Positions 17,017 through 24,825 are shown, counted from the stretch's first letter. The stretch is DNA of 64,000 nt from Chloroflexi bacterium HGW-Chloroflexi-6 (GCA_002840685.1 PHBU01000004.1:248001-312000); one strand, 5' to 3'. Notes: generated from the sequence alone by a model not told the origin. A program made the numbers and translations.

Positions 17017-18252
17017 ATGAATCCCAAAGGTTTTACCACCCGGGTGCTTAATGTGCCCTACAGCAAAAGCGACCCGTACGGTGCGCTGCAGATGCCGCTG
17101 TATTTCTCGAATGCCTTCGAATTTTCCAACGCGGATGATCTTTCTGCTGCGTTTATGGGCACCAAACCTGCTCACGTTTACAGTCGTTCATCGAACCCGA
17201 CGGTTGAATATTTTGAGCTGCGCATCAAAGATATGACCGGCGCGCCCTCGGTCACAGCCTGCGCTTCGGGCATGGCTGCTATCAGCAACGTTATCATGAC
17301 CACGCTTGCGGCGGGCGATACTATCCTGACCACCAGCTATTTGTTCGGAAACACCGTTTCGCTGCTCGAGAGCACGTTTGCCCCGTTTGGGATCCAGTTC
17401 CGGGCGGCCGATCTGACCTCGCTCGCCGATGTCGAAAGCAAGATCGACTCGACGGTCAAGATGCTCTTCCTCGAAACCATCACCAACCCGCAGATGGAAG
17501 TGGCTGACATCCGCGCCCTGGCTGAGTTGGCCCACAGGCACAACATCCTGTTGGTGGCCGATACGACCCTCACGCCGCCCTATGTTTTCAACGCCAAGAG
17601 TCACGGGGTCGATCTGGAAGTCTTCAGCACCACCAAATTCGTTTCTGGCGGCGGGACTTCGGTTGGCGGGCTGATCATCGACCATGGCAACTTTGACTGG
17701 ACGAAAAACCAGCGGATTGCTGCGCTGGTCGAGAAACACGGCCAGCTCGCCTTTCAGGTCAAACTGCGCAAGGAAGTCTACCGCAACACCGGGGCCTGTC
17801 TCTCGCCGATGAATGCCTTCCTGCAAACGGTCGGACTGGAGACCCTGGCCTTGCGCATGGATCGCTCGGTCGATAACGCCCATCGCTTATCCGCCTGGCT
17901 GCAGGGCCACCCGCGCGTCAGCGCAGTCAACTACCCAGGGCTGGCCTCCTCGCCTTTTTATGAGATCGCCCGCCGCCAGTTTGGCGGCAAACCCGGCGCG
18001 CTGCTGACCTTCGATGTGGCCTCGGCCAGCGAGTGTGTCGAAGTGATGGACCGCCTGCAAATCATCCGGCGCGCGACCAATCTCAACGACAACAAATCGC
18101 TGGCGATCCACCCCTTCCATACCATTTATTCCGAGTTCCCGCCCGAAAAACGACGCGCGATTGGCATCCGCGAGGGCATGATCCGCCTGAGCGTGGGCAT
18201 CGAAGATTTCGAAGATCTGCAAGCCGACCTGGAACAGGCCCTGGCGGGTTGA
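17017..18252 (+). CDS. Trans-sulfuration PLP enzyme (Cys/Met metabolism family)
   Basis: A 411-residue member of the cystathionine gamma-synthase/O-acetylhomoserine sulfhydrylase/methionine gamma-lyase family. Visible motifs are HVYSRSSNPTVEYFE, the cofactor-stacking region TACASGMAAIS, and the PLP lysine Lys207 in FSTTKFVSGGG. The exact reaction cannot be fixed from the motifs. The NFDWTKN segment after the lysine resembles O-acetylhomoserine sulfhydrylases, which would make it a homocysteine- or methionine-forming enzyme, but a gamma-lyase remains possible. It has its own promoter region with a palindrome and a strong terminator, so it is a single-gene transcript beside the cysteine genes. 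Confidence 0.82.
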   Translation: MNPKGFTTRVLNVPYSKSDPYGALQMPLYFSNAFEFSNADDLSAAFMGTKPAHVYSRSSNPTVEYFELRIKDMTGAPSVTACASGMAAISNVIMTTLAAGDTILTTSYLFGNTVSLLESTFAPFGIQFRAADLTSLADVESKIDSTVKMLFLETITNPQMEVADIRALAELAHRHNILLVADTTLTPPYVFNAKSHGVDLEVFSTTKFVSGGGTSVGGLIIDHGNFDWTKNQRIAALVEKHGQLAFQVKLRKEVYRNTGACLSPMNAFLQTVGLETLALRMDRSVDNAHRLSAWLQGHPRVSAVNYPGLASSPFYEIARRQFGGKPGALLTFDVASASECVEVMDRLQIIRRATNLNDNKSLAIHPFHTIYSEFPPEKRRAIGIREGMIRLSVGIEDFEDLQADLEQALAG

Positions 18253-18272
18253 GATTCCCGTAACTGGCAAAG

Positions 18273-18304
18273 AAAAACGCCATCCAAAATGGGATGGCGT
18301 TTTT
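18273..18304. terminator. Bidirectional intrinsic terminator
   Basis: AAAAACGCCATCC at 18273-18285 pairs with GGATGGCGTTTTT at 18292-18304. The A5/T5 flanks serve both strands between the convergent PLP enzyme gene and the MoeZ-type gene. Confidence 0.85.
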
Positions 18305-18323
18305 TGATTTAAAAATCCATGGC

Positions 18324-19472
18324 TCAATACACTGGCAAACTGTTATCGACTTCTTTTGCCCAGGCGTTGATGCCGCCCTGCAGGTTCTTGACCCGCTTGA
18401 AGCCGGCGCTGGCCAGCAACTCCAGGGCGCGGGCCGAGCGCGATCCAGACTTGCAGAGCACAACCATTTCACGGGCCGAATCCAGCTCTGACAGGCGCGC
18501 CGCCAGCATGCCCAGCGGGATGTTGACCGCTCCCGCCAGGGCCGAGATTTGGAGTTCGTGCGGTTCGCGCACATCCAGCAGCAGCGGCGGATTTTCGTCT
18601 TTTAAACGGGAGGCAAGCTGTGGGGCGTTAATATCCCATTCAGCGCCGGCAGAGCCGCTTTCGTGGTCATGGCCGGGCACGCCGCAAAACTCCTCGTAAT
18701 CGATCAATTCCGTAATGTCCGCATTTGGCCCGCAGACCCGGCATTTGGGGTTTTTCTTCAGGTTGACAAAGTCGAATGACATATCCAGCGCGTTGTAGAG
18801 CAGCAGCCGCCCGATCAGCGAATCGCCGATTCCCAGGATCAGTTTGAGCGCTTCGGTGGCCTGGATCGTGCCGATCGTCCCCGGCAAAATGCCGAGCACG
18901 CCGCCCTCGGCGCAGGTCGGGACCATGCCGGGCGGGGGCGGTTCGGGGAAAAGGCAGCGGTAACACGGGCCTTGTTTGGCGTAAAAAACGCTGGCCTGGC
19001 CGTCAAAACGGAAGATCGAGCCGTAGACATTCGGCTTGCCCAGGAAAACGGCCACATCGTTGCTCAAATAGCGGGTTGGGAAGTTGTCGGTGCCGTCGAT
19101 CAGCACATCATAGGGCGCGGCGACCTGCATGGCATTGGCGGATGTAAACGGCTCATTGTAGGTATCGACCCGGATGCCGGGATTCAGATCGAGCAGCCTT
19201 TCGCGTGCGCTCTCCACCTTGAGCTTGCCCACCGTTGAACTGCCGTGTACCACCTGACGCTGGAGATTCGACGAATCGACCACATCGTAATCGACCAGCC
19301 CGATCCGGCCCACTCCCGCCGCGGCCAGGTACAGCGAAACTGGAGAGCCCAGCCCGCCTGTGCCGATCACCAGGACCGAGGCCTGTTTCAGCTTTCTCTG
19401 GCCTTCCAGCCCCACTTCGGGGATTAGCAGGTGGCGCGAGTAGCGCAGGATTTCTTCGTGAGAGAGTTCCAT
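18324..19472 (-). CDS. moeZ: MoeZ-type ThiF adenylyltransferase with rhodanese domain
   Basis: A 382-residue enzyme. Residues 1 to about 250 form the E1-like ThiF/MoeB domain with the ATP loop VLVIGTGGLGSPVSLYL and zinc-binding cysteine pairs CYRC and CRVC. Residues of about 285-380 form a rhodanese domain with its catalytic cysteine in VVLCKSGSRS. Proteins of this layout adenylate the C-terminal glycine of a ubiquitin-fold sulfur carrier and convert it to a thiocarboxylate. The likely carrier is encoded 29 bases upstream in the same operon. In mycobacteria MoeZ serves CysO in cysteine synthesis and MoaD in molybdopterin synthesis. GGAGG before the ATG confirms the start. Confidence 0.88.
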   Translation of the reverse strand: MELSHEEILRYSRHLLIPEVGLEGQRKLKQASVLVIGTGGLGSPVSLYLAAAGVGRIGLVDYDVVDSSNLQRQVVHGSSTVGKLKVESARERLLDLNPGIRVDTYNEPFTSANAMQVAAPYDVLIDGTDNFPTRYLSNDVAVFLGKPNVYGSIFRFDGQASVFYAKQGPCYRCLFPEPPPPGMVPTCAEGGVLGILPGTIGTIQATEALKLILGIGDSLIGRLLLYNALDMSFDFVNLKKNPKCRVCGPNADITELIDYEEFCGVPGHDHESGSAGAEWDINAPQLASRLKDENPPLLLDVREPHELQISALAGAVNIPLGMLAARLSELDSAREMVVLCKSGSRSARALELLASAGFKRVKNLQGGINAWAKEVDNSLPVY

Positions 19473-19476
19473 GTTT

Positions 19477-19499
19477 CCTCCAAAATCTGGAGATTTTGG
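19477..19499. repeat. Short palindrome overlapping the moeZ ribosome-binding site
   Basis: CCAAAATCT and AGATTTTGG form a 9-base inverted repeat with a 2-base centre, directly before the Shine-Dalgarno of moeZ on the minus strand. A similar, less perfect copy lies at 55210-55229, which suggests a small dispersed palindromic repeat rather than a gene-specific switch. Confidence 0.4.
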
Positions 19500-19501
19500 A
19501 A

Positions 19502-19774
19502 TTACCCGCCTGTGATAGAAGGCAGAATTTTTACAATATCTTCCTCGCCCACCGGCGTCCCCAACCCTTGCAGGTCGCGGATGTTGTCGGCATTGACGAA
19601 CAGGTTGATATGGCGGCGGACTTGCCCGCTGTTGTCGAAGAGATGGCTTTTGATTTTGGGATATTGCTTCGACAGATTGCGCAAGACATCGCCAACCGTT
19701 TCGCCCTTCAAGACAATTTCGGACTGGTTATCGAGATAATATTTGAGCGGAGCGGGCACGCGAAGTGTGGACAT
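19502..19774 (-). CDS. CysO/MoaD-like ubiquitin-fold sulfur carrier
   Basis: A 90-residue beta-grasp protein, MSTLRVPAPLKYYL at the start and ILPSITGG at the end. The exposed Gly-Gly terminus is the site that becomes a thiocarboxylate. The second half (RRHINLFVNADNIRDLQGLG, then ILPSITGG) resembles mycobacterial CysO more than typical MoaD or ThiS. The open frame continues upstream, but 90 residues fit the family and the longer form would run into the palindrome before the SLH gene. Together with the MoeZ-type enzyme it could deliver sulfur for cysteine, molybdopterin or another product. Cysteine is favoured because cysE and cysK lie nearby. Confidence 0.82.
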   Translation of the reverse strand: MSTLRVPAPLKYYLDNQSEIVLKGETVGDVLRNLSKQYPKIKSHLFDNSGQVRRHINLFVNADNIRDLQGLGTPVGEEDIVKILPSITGG

Positions 19775-19823
19775 GCCGCAAGTATACACGGAAACAGGGA
19801 TTGTAATATCTTCGTTATAGATT

Positions 19824-19870
19824 CTTTTGTGGATAATGTGTACAATAAAGATACACATTATCCACAAAAG
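19824..19870 (+). promoter_or_regulatory. 19-bp perfect inverted repeat before the first SLH gene
   Basis: Bases 19824-19842 are perfectly inverted at 19852-19870 with a 9-base centre. The right arm runs into the AGGAG ribosome-binding site of the SLH gene. A TACAAT at 19841-19846 could be a -10 box, in which case the dyad is an operator. If transcription starts upstream, it is a leader hairpin next to the ribosome-binding site. The homologous stretch before the second SLH gene has lost the symmetry. Confidence 0.55.
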
Positions 19871-19879
19871 GAGAGATAA

Positions 19880-20767
19880 ATGAAACGAAGAATTTTGTTG
19901 GGCGCAGCCGTTCTTGTTTTTGCCCTGACGGCTTTTTATGCAGGCAATGCTTATGCCGCAACCGGGTGTTTTCCAGATACGAATGGCCACTGGGCTGAGA
20001 CCTTTATTTGCTGGATGAAGGAAAAGGGAATAACGGGTGGTTTTGGCGACGGAACTTATCGCCCAAATAACACTGTTTCTCGTGCCGAGATGGCCGTCTT
20101 TTTGAATAAGTTATTCGTTTTACTGGATACCAAGATCGACCAAACGGCTGTTACCCTGGATACCAAGATTGATCAAACAGCCACGACCCTGGATACCAAG
20201 ATCGACCAAACACTCACTGGTGATATTTTGATCAGCGCCGGGTTTGCGAACTGGCATCCCTTCAATTCGACTGATCCGCTGTCTTATACTTATTTTTCCA
20301 GCCAGACGCAGGTTTCTCGATCGGCAGTTGGTTCAAGCTTTCTGTCGGTCAATCCGGATATCCCCCCCGTATTATATGGCAAGAGTTTGCTTTTCAAGGG
20401 GGTCGTGTTCTGCTATGACACATTTGCCAGTACCTCGCTTAATTATGTGGAAATTAATACCTACAGCCATACAACCGGATCGCTCGGGAGAAATCTCAGA
20501 TTTTCGGATCCCACCACGCGCACAGGCAATGCCTGCCGGACGTACACCCTGTCCTCACCGGTTGTGTTGGGCCCGAACGATGGGGTAAACTTTTTTATCC
20601 AGGTTAACTGGAGCGCTGCGAGCACTCAGTTTGCAATTGGGCGAACCACCTTTATTTTTGCTGCGACCACCACGCCCGCGGCTCCCTCGCTGGCTCCAGC
20701 CTCTGCCGGATCTGGCTCAGATGTTACTTTGCAGCCCATGCCGGAGACCGATACTTCGGCTCCGTAA
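19880..20767 (+). CDS. Secreted single-SLH-domain surface protein
   Basis: A 295-residue exported protein. The signal peptide ends near NAYA-ATG. One S-layer homology domain follows at about 29-80 (CFPDTNGHWAETFICWMKEK, then GDGTYRPNNTVSRAEMAVFL). SLH domains bind cell-wall polymers, so the protein should be held at the surface. An 11-residue unit LDTKIDQTAxT is repeated three times (20123-20221) before a C-terminal beta-rich domain of unknown family. AGGAG precedes the ATG. The next gene on the same strand is a paralogue that lacks the 11-residue repeats. Confidence 0.85.
   Translation: MKRRILLGAAVLVFALTAFYAGNAYAATGCFPDTNGHWAETFICWMKEKGITGGFGDGTYRPNNTVSRAEMAVFLNKLFVLLDTKIDQTAVTLDTKIDQTATTLDTKIDQTLTGDILISAGFANWHPFNSTDPLSYTYFSSQTQVSRSAVGSSFLSVNPDIPPVLYGKSLLFKGVVFCYDTFASTSLNYVEINTYSHTTGSLGRNLRFSDPTTRTGNACRTYTLSSPVVLGPNDGVNFFIQVNWSAASTQFAIGRTTFIFAATTTPAAPSLAPASAGSGSDVTLQPMPETDTSAP
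20123..20221 (+). repeat. Three tandem 33-bp repeats inside the SLH gene
   Basis: Three consecutive 33-base units (20123-20155, 20156-20188, 20189-20221) encode LDTKIDQTAVT, LDTKIDQTATT and LDTKIDQTLTG. The first copies are nearly identical at DNA level, so the array is recent. It is absent from the paralogue. The encoded segment could be a short helical spacer whose length varies between strains. Confidence 0.85.
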
Positions 20768-20860
20768 GCATGAGATAAGTATTGTGGTGCAGCCTGCTTG
20801 AGCGCTGTACCACGTAGACCCTAAAAACACCCCGCAAGGGTGAAAAGAGCGAAAACAAAA

Positions 20861-20889
20861 AAAACTGGCGGAGTTAACTCGCCAGTTTT
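20861..20889. terminator. Intrinsic terminator after the first SLH gene
   Basis: AAAACTGGCG at 20861-20870 pairs with CGCCAGTTTT at 20880-20889 and ends in a T run. It separates the transcripts of the two SLH paralogues. The remaining bases between 20768 and 21059 hold a copy of the upstream region of the first SLH gene and a decayed moaD-like fragment. Confidence 0.75.
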
Positions 20890-20914
20890 CTGCATATTAT
20901 GAGCAATGCACACC

Positions 20915-20960
20915 AAGTGTAATTTCAGGTTCACCCTGAGCGAAAGTATGGATGTGTTGC
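20915..20960 (-). pseudogene. Decayed copy of the start of the sulfur-carrier gene
   Basis: On the minus strand this stretch encodes residues similar to the start of the sulfur carrier (TSILSLRVNLKLHL against MSTLRVPAPLKYYL), without a usable ATG. It lies at the same distance from the second SLH gene as the real carrier gene lies from the first. It is best explained as a by-product of a tandem duplication that began inside the carrier gene. The similarity is short and the boundaries are approximate. Confidence 0.45.
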
Positions 20961-21059
20961 AAGTATAAACAGAAACAGGGGTTGTAATATCTTCGTTATA
21001 GATTCTTTTGCCGTAATGTGTACAATAAAGGTACATATTATCCACAAAAGGAGAAATAA

Positions 21060-21857
21060 ATGAAACGAAGAGTTTTATTGGGCGCGGCCGTTCTTGTTTT
21101 TGCTCTGACGGCTTTTTATGCAGGCAATGCTTATGCCGCAACCGGGTGTTTTCCTGATACAAATGGCCACTGGGCTGAGACTTTTATTTGCTGGATGAAG
21201 GAAAAGGGAATAACGGGTGGTTATGGCGATGGAACTTATCGCCCCAATAACACCGTCTCTCGCGCCGAGATGGCCGTCTTTTTGAAAAAAACATCTGATT
21301 TGCAAAGCGGGTTGATCCTGGTCAGTTCCTCGCCTGGAGACTGGAAGCCTTTTTCATCCGGTGATAATTTATCTTATAGTTATTTTTCATCCAGTACATA
21401 CGTAACCAAGGCAACAGCCGGCTCGAACTTTTTGTCGCTTCATCCATCGATCCCGACCGTTTTATATGGCAGGAGCTTGGAACTTGTCGGGGTTGAGTTC
21501 TGCTATACTGCACAAGCGAATGCCTATGTATCTTATGTGGAAATAAACAAAATGGACGCATCTGCAGGTTCTGGTTCTCGCGAAATGCTCTTCTCTGATC
21601 CAACCGACCGCACGGACAGCGCTTGCCGCTATTATGTTTTGAGTTCGCCCGAATTGCTGACCGCCAACGATGCGCTGAATATTTTTATTCAAGGTGTTTG
21701 GGTCACCAGCACGAACTTAAACCTTGGCCGCACCACTTTCGTTTTGCGAACAACCGATACGGTAGTTGCGCCTCCATCCTTTATGTTCAGCAATCCTGTT
21801 TCGGCTGACGAGTCCGCTCCGCAAGGTGACGCGCCATCTACGGCCCCCGGAGAATAA
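21060..21857 (+). CDS. Secreted single-SLH-domain surface protein (paralogue)
   Basis: A 265-residue paralogue of the preceding gene. The first 75 or so residues, the promoter region and the ribosome-binding site are almost identical, covering the signal peptide ending at AYA and the SLH domain. The C-terminal domain is diverged but clearly homologous (FSSGDNLSYSYFSSSTYVTK, then VLYGRSLELVGVEFCYTAQA). It lacks the triple 11-residue repeat. The sharply higher identity at the 5' end suggests a fairly recent tandem duplication or gene conversion, followed by divergence of the exposed domain. Confidence 0.85.
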   Translation: MKRRVLLGAAVLVFALTAFYAGNAYAATGCFPDTNGHWAETFICWMKEKGITGGYGDGTYRPNNTVSRAEMAVFLKKTSDLQSGLILVSSSPGDWKPFSSGDNLSYSYFSSSTYVTKATAGSNFLSLHPSIPTVLYGRSLELVGVEFCYTAQANAYVSYVEINKMDASAGSGSREMLFSDPTDRTDSACRYYVLSSPELLTANDALNIFIQGVWVTSTNLNLGRTTFVLRTTDTVVAPPSFMFSNPVSADESAPQGDAPSTAPGE

Positions 21858-21886
21858 GGTTTTCTCAAGGGTTGGCGTTACAAACA

Positions 21887-21926
21887 AAAAAGATGCAGCC
21901 AGGAAATTTCCACGGCTGCATCTTTT
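21887..21926. terminator. Bidirectional intrinsic terminator
   Basis: AAAAAGATGCAGCC at 21887-21900 pairs with GGCTGCATCTTTT at 21914-21926. It lies between the convergent second SLH gene and cysE and would end both transcripts. Confidence 0.8.
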
Positions 21927-21945
21927 CATTATAGGCTGGTTGCCT

Positions 21946-22701
21946 TTATATCATGAACTCGATCCCTTCCCAGGCATCATTGACAGGGGCATGCACATGT
22001 TCAGGGTGATCGTGGACGGTTACACGGCCTTCAAGTTCATCGACGCGCGACATCAGGTCTTTGATCGCCACGGCAAAAACATCTGGCAGGGCGGTATGGT
22101 TCAGGTCAGGGGCATCGCCGGCATGGTGCAACTGGGTGCGTTTGACGATCTGTCCTGGCACGCCGACCACGACCGAGTTCTCAGGCACTGATTTGACAAC
22201 CACGGCGTTCGCCCCGATCCGGCTGTCGGCTCCGATGGTGATGTTGCCGAGCACCTTCGCGCCTGCGCCGATCGTCACCCGGCAGCCGATGGTTGGGTGG
22301 CGTTTACCCTTTTCGAGCGAAGTCCCGCCCAGGGTCACGCCGTGATACAGGGTGACTTCATCACCCACTTCGGCGGTTTCCCCGATCACAACACCCATGC
22401 CATGGTCGATGAAGACCCGTTGACCGATGGTTGCTCCGGGGTGGATCTCGATGCCGGTCAGGCCGCGCGCCAGTTGCGACAGCCAGCGCGCTGGCAGTTT
22501 TGCGCCGTGCTGCCACAGCCAGTGAGTGATGCGGTGAATCCAGACTGCATGCAAGCCGGGGTAAAGCAGGGCGATTTCGAACCGTGATCGCGCCGCCGGG
22601 TCACGTTGCAAGGCTGATTTCAGATCATCGCTGACTGACGCGAAGAAACCGGGCGATTTTTTGTTCGGTTGATTTTGAGATTGTGTGATTTCGGCTTGCA
22701 T
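21946..22701 (-). CDS. cysE: Serine O-acetyltransferase
   Basis: A 251-residue enzyme that makes O-acetylserine from serine and acetyl-CoA, the first step of cysteine synthesis. The helical N-terminal region is followed by the left-handed beta-helix of hexapeptide repeats. The active-site histidine lies in [18 protein letters not shown], and the CoA-binding segment [14 protein letters not shown] is intact. The C-terminus is longer than in the shortest bacterial forms and ends in Glu/Gly-Ile residues, so inhibition by cysteine or complex formation with CysK cannot be assessed. It is the last gene of the DUF4395-thioredoxin-cysK-cysE operon, after a 125-base gap that holds an imperfect inverted repeat. 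Confidence 0.93.
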   Translation of the reverse strand: MQAEITQSQNQPNKKSPGFFASVSDDLKSALQRDPAARSRFEIALLYPGLHAVWIHRITHWLWQHGAKLPARWLSQLARGLTGIEIHPGATIGQRVFIDHGMGVVIGETAEVGDEVTLYHGVTLGGTSLEKGKRHPTIGCRVTIGAGAKVLGNITIGADSRIGANAVVVKSVPENSVVVGVPGQIVKRTQLHHAGDAPDLNHTALPDVFAVAIKDLMSRVDELEGRVTVHDHPEHVHAPVNDAWEGIEFMI

Positions 22702-22722
22702 AAAAAATCCTTTTTTGCAGTT

Positions 22723-22816
22723 GTAGGGGCGACCCGCCTGGCTATATGAGCTATTTCTTCAGGCAGAATGTGCGCCTAAGGCGAAACCCGGGCCGGGCTT
22801 GCAGAGTCACCCCTAC
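22723..22816. repeat. REP-like imperfect inverted repeat between cysK and cysE
   Basis: GTAGGGGCGACCC at 22723-22735 is inverted as GAGTCACCCCTAC at 22804-22816 with two G/C-A/T differences. The interior holds further GC-rich dyads. The GTAGGGGCGACCC core resembles short interspersed palindromes common between bacterial genes. It could slow RNA decay or reduce readthrough from cysK to cysE. Confidence 0.45.
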
Positions 22817-22826
22817 CTATAGGCGA

Positions 22827-23762
22827 TTAATCTGCCAGATGCGCGTACAGCGCCGACGAGAGATAGCGCTCGCCGAAAGAGGGGATGATGACCACGATCA
22901 ACTTCCCGGCGTTTTCGGGGCGTTGGGCCACCTGCAAGGCTGCCCAGGTTGCCGCGCCAGACGAGATACCGACCAGAATGCCTTCTTCCCTGGCCAGGCG
23001 GCGGGCTGTGTCCATCGCGTTATCGTCGGTCACGCGAACGACTTCGTCGTAGATTTTGGTATTCAACACGTCCGGCACAAATCCCGCGCCGATGCCTTGA
23101 ATTTTGTGTGGGCCTTTGGCGCCGCCAGAAAGAATCGGTGAAGCATCCGGCTCGACCGCCACCACCTGCACGGATGGTTTCCGACTTTTGAGCACCTCGC
23201 CCACGCCGGTGATCGTTCCGCCGGTGCCGATGCCGGAGACGAAAATATCCACTTTGCCATCGGTGTCGCGCCAGATCTCCTCGGCGGTGGTTTTGCGGTG
23301 GATTTCAGGGTTGGCCGGGTTCTGGAACTGCTGCGGGACGAAATATTTCTCAGGCTCGCTGGCGCGAATCTCTTCGGCCTTGCGGATCGCTCCGCCCATT
23401 CCATCCGGGCCGGGGGTCAATACCAGCTCGGCTCCATAAGCACGCAATAACATGCGGCGTTCGCGGCTCATCGTTTCGGGCATGGTCAGGATGCACTTGT
23501 AACCCTTGGCTGCAGCTACCATCGCCAGGGCGATGCCGGTGTTGCCGCTGGTCGGCTCGACGATGGTTTTGTCCGGGGTCAGCAAGCCTGCTTTTTCGGC
23601 AGCCTCGATCATCGAAAACCCGATCCGGTCCTTAACGCTTTTGGCCGGGTTGTAAAATTCCAGCTTGAGCACTACTTCAGCGACAGCGCCCTCACTCAAA
23701 CGGTTCAAGCGTACCAGTGGGGTATTCCCAATTAATTCGGTTACGTTCGCAGCAATTTTCAT
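22827..23762 (-). CDS. cysK: Cysteine synthase (O-acetylserine sulfhydrylase A)
   Basis: A 311-residue PLP enzyme that joins O-acetylserine and sulfide to give cysteine. The PLP lysine is in [11 protein letters not shown], the substrate loop is [12 protein letters not shown], and the phosphate-binding loop is [15 protein letters not shown]. The overall sequence is close to actinobacterial CysK1, including [12 protein letters not shown] near the end, so the O-phosphoserine-dependent CysM class is unlikely. Its ATG overlaps the thioredoxin stop (ATGA). It sits in the operon controlled by the cysteine-codon leader at 24826-24861. Confidence 0.94.
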   Translation of the reverse strand: MKIAANVTELIGNTPLVRLNRLSEGAVAEVVLKLEFYNPAKSVKDRIGFSMIEAAEKAGLLTPDKTIVEPTSGNTGIALAMVAAAKGYKCILTMPETMSRERRMLLRAYGAELVLTPGPDGMGGAIRKAEEIRASEPEKYFVPQQFQNPANPEIHRKTTAEEIWRDTDGKVDIFVSGIGTGGTITGVGEVLKSRKPSVQVVAVEPDASPILSGGAKGPHKIQGIGAGFVPDVLNTKIYDEVVRVTDDNAMDTARRLAREEGILVGISSGAATWAALQVAQRPENAGKLIVVIIPSFGERYLSSALYAHLAD

Positions 23763-24178
23763 ATCGAAAAATCCTCCAATTCAAGTTGTTTGATTAATGT
23801 TTCAGCATTGGTCACGCCGTGGTTGACATAACGCGGTTTTCCATTGGCGTCGATAACAAAAGTGGTCGGGACGCTCATCACGCCCCATTCCTGGGCGAGT
23901 TCGGGTTGCGTGCTGGCATCCACTTCGATGACCTGGAACCAGCGCCCAAAATTACCTTTGATTCTTTCAATCGTTGGGCGTTGAACCGTTTTGCACGGTG
24001 CGCAGGTCGGGGTCGTGAAATAGACGAGCGCTGGCAGGCCGGGACGATAGGATTGGAAACGAGCTACCTTGCTTTCGGCCCGTTTGAGCGTGAAGCGGTT
24101 AAACAGGATATATCCCGCAACGCCCAGCCCTGAAATGGCTGCCGCCATGATCAGCCGCTCAAAAATTTCTACGTTCAT
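23759..24178 (-). CDS. Membrane-anchored thioredoxin-family protein
   Basis: A 139-residue protein with an N-terminal membrane segment (residues about 8-27, [18 protein letters not shown]) and a thioredoxin fold. The redox site is [10 protein letters not shown], with Cys-Ala-Pro-Cys instead of CGPC, and the cis-proline region is [10 protein letters not shown]. It should act as a disulfide reductant or exchanger near the membrane. It sits between DUF4395 and cysK with a 3-base gap before it and an ATGA overlap after it, so it is made with the cysteine enzymes. It may keep sulfur intermediates reduced, which is inference. Confidence 0.85.
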   Translation of the reverse strand: MNVEIFERLIMAAAISGLGVAGYILFNRFTLKRAESKVARFQSYRPGLPALVYFTTPTCAPCKTVQRPTIERIKGNFGRWFQVIEVDASTQPELAQEWGVMSVPTTFVIDANGKPRYVNHGVTNAETLIKQLELEDFSI

Positions 24179-24181
24179 CCG

Positions 24182-24652
24182 TTAACTTTCCTTTGGGCGA
24201 AAGCCGGGCACTGTTCCGGCGGGGGCAGTCTTTGAAAATCCCGGAACCCCGAAACGGGCCAGCCAGTAATAGACAAAGCATCCGGCGCAGAACCCGCCAA
24301 AGGCATTGAGCGCGGCCAGAGCGGCCACCATCCACACCAATCCCCAGCCGAGCACACCAAGCCCCGCGAAAAGGGATATTGTGCCGCCCAGCATAAAGAC
24401 CCCGCCCAGCCCCTGAGCGAAGCGATGCGGCTCAGGGTTGTCTTGGATGACATCGGGTTTGTATTGGATGACTTTTCGAACCAACTGCCCGAAAAATGGC
24501 TTGCCAGCCAGTGTACCTGCCAGCATGACGATAGCTACCAGCCCGGCCAGCCAGGGAGCGTTGAGCACGAAGGCCAGCACATTTAATGTGATGATGACCA
24601 ATTGGTTTGCTTTTAGCGCGGCATGATCTACTTTTTGGGTTACTTCACTCAT
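24182..24652 (-). CDS. DUF4395 membrane protein
   Basis: A 156-residue membrane protein with about four hydrophobic segments in two pairs, and a conserved FCAGCFVYYW cysteine pair in the last one. It matches DUF4395, a family often found beside thioredoxin and sulfur-transfer genes. The ATG at 24652 starts MSEVTQKVDHAALKAN after GAGAAGGA. The frame is open further upstream, but that part overlaps the attenuator stems. It is the first gene of the cysteine operon. The CxxC in the membrane and its neighbours suggest a role in thiol transport or redox exchange, but the function is not established. Confidence 0.8.
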   Translation of the reverse strand: MSEVTQKVDHAALKANQLVIITLNVLAFVLNAPWLAGLVAIVMLAGTLAGKPFFGQLVRKVIQYKPDVIQDNPEPHRFAQGLGGVFMLGGTISLFAGLGVLGWGLVWMVAALAALNAFGGFCAGCFVYYWLARFGVPGFSKTAPAGTVPGFRPKES

Positions 24653-24683
24653 AGTTTGGATATCCTTCTCTCTATAAATAAAA

Positions 24684-24795
24684 CCAACTGACCGGTCTTT
24701 CTGCGATTCACAGAAAAACAAAAGAACGGCGTCGAGCGCCATGAGACATTGAAATGTCACATGCGGGATTCGAGTACCGTTCTTCGGTCAGTTGG
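24684..24795 (-). promoter_or_regulatory. Transcription attenuator of the cysteine operon (terminator plus branched stem)
   Basis: On the minus strand AAGAACGG (24784-24777) pairs with CCGTTCTT (24729-24722) and is followed by TTGTTTTTC, an intrinsic terminator. Inner stems pair 24770-24773 with 24732-24735, 24760-24763 with 24740-24743, and 24753-24758 with 24745-24750. The 5' side of this hairpin (24780-24765) is also complementary to the end of the leader ORF (24836-24820), with 15 pairs, one mismatch and one bulge. These two pairings exclude each other, as terminator and antiterminator. A further stem joins 24785-24795 to 24684-24694 and encloses the terminator and a small hairpin (24698-24716). 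It is followed by TTTTATTT and may act as a second stop. Confidence 0.75.
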
Positions 24796-24825
24796 TATTG
24801 GTATCTTTTTGACGAGGCGACGGTA

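Noticed and set aside
17188..17883. 231-codon open frame antisense to the trans-sulfuration gene
   Set aside because: Composition-driven shadow with no recognisable domain and no ribosome-binding site, opposite a conserved enzyme.
20123..20221. CRISPR-like repeats
   Set aside because: The units are directly adjacent with no spacers and are in frame within a coding sequence.
22827..23762. CysM-type (O-phosphoserine-dependent) synthase
   Set aside because: The sequence follows actinobacterial CysK1 closely along its length, and an adjacent cysE provides O-acetylserine.
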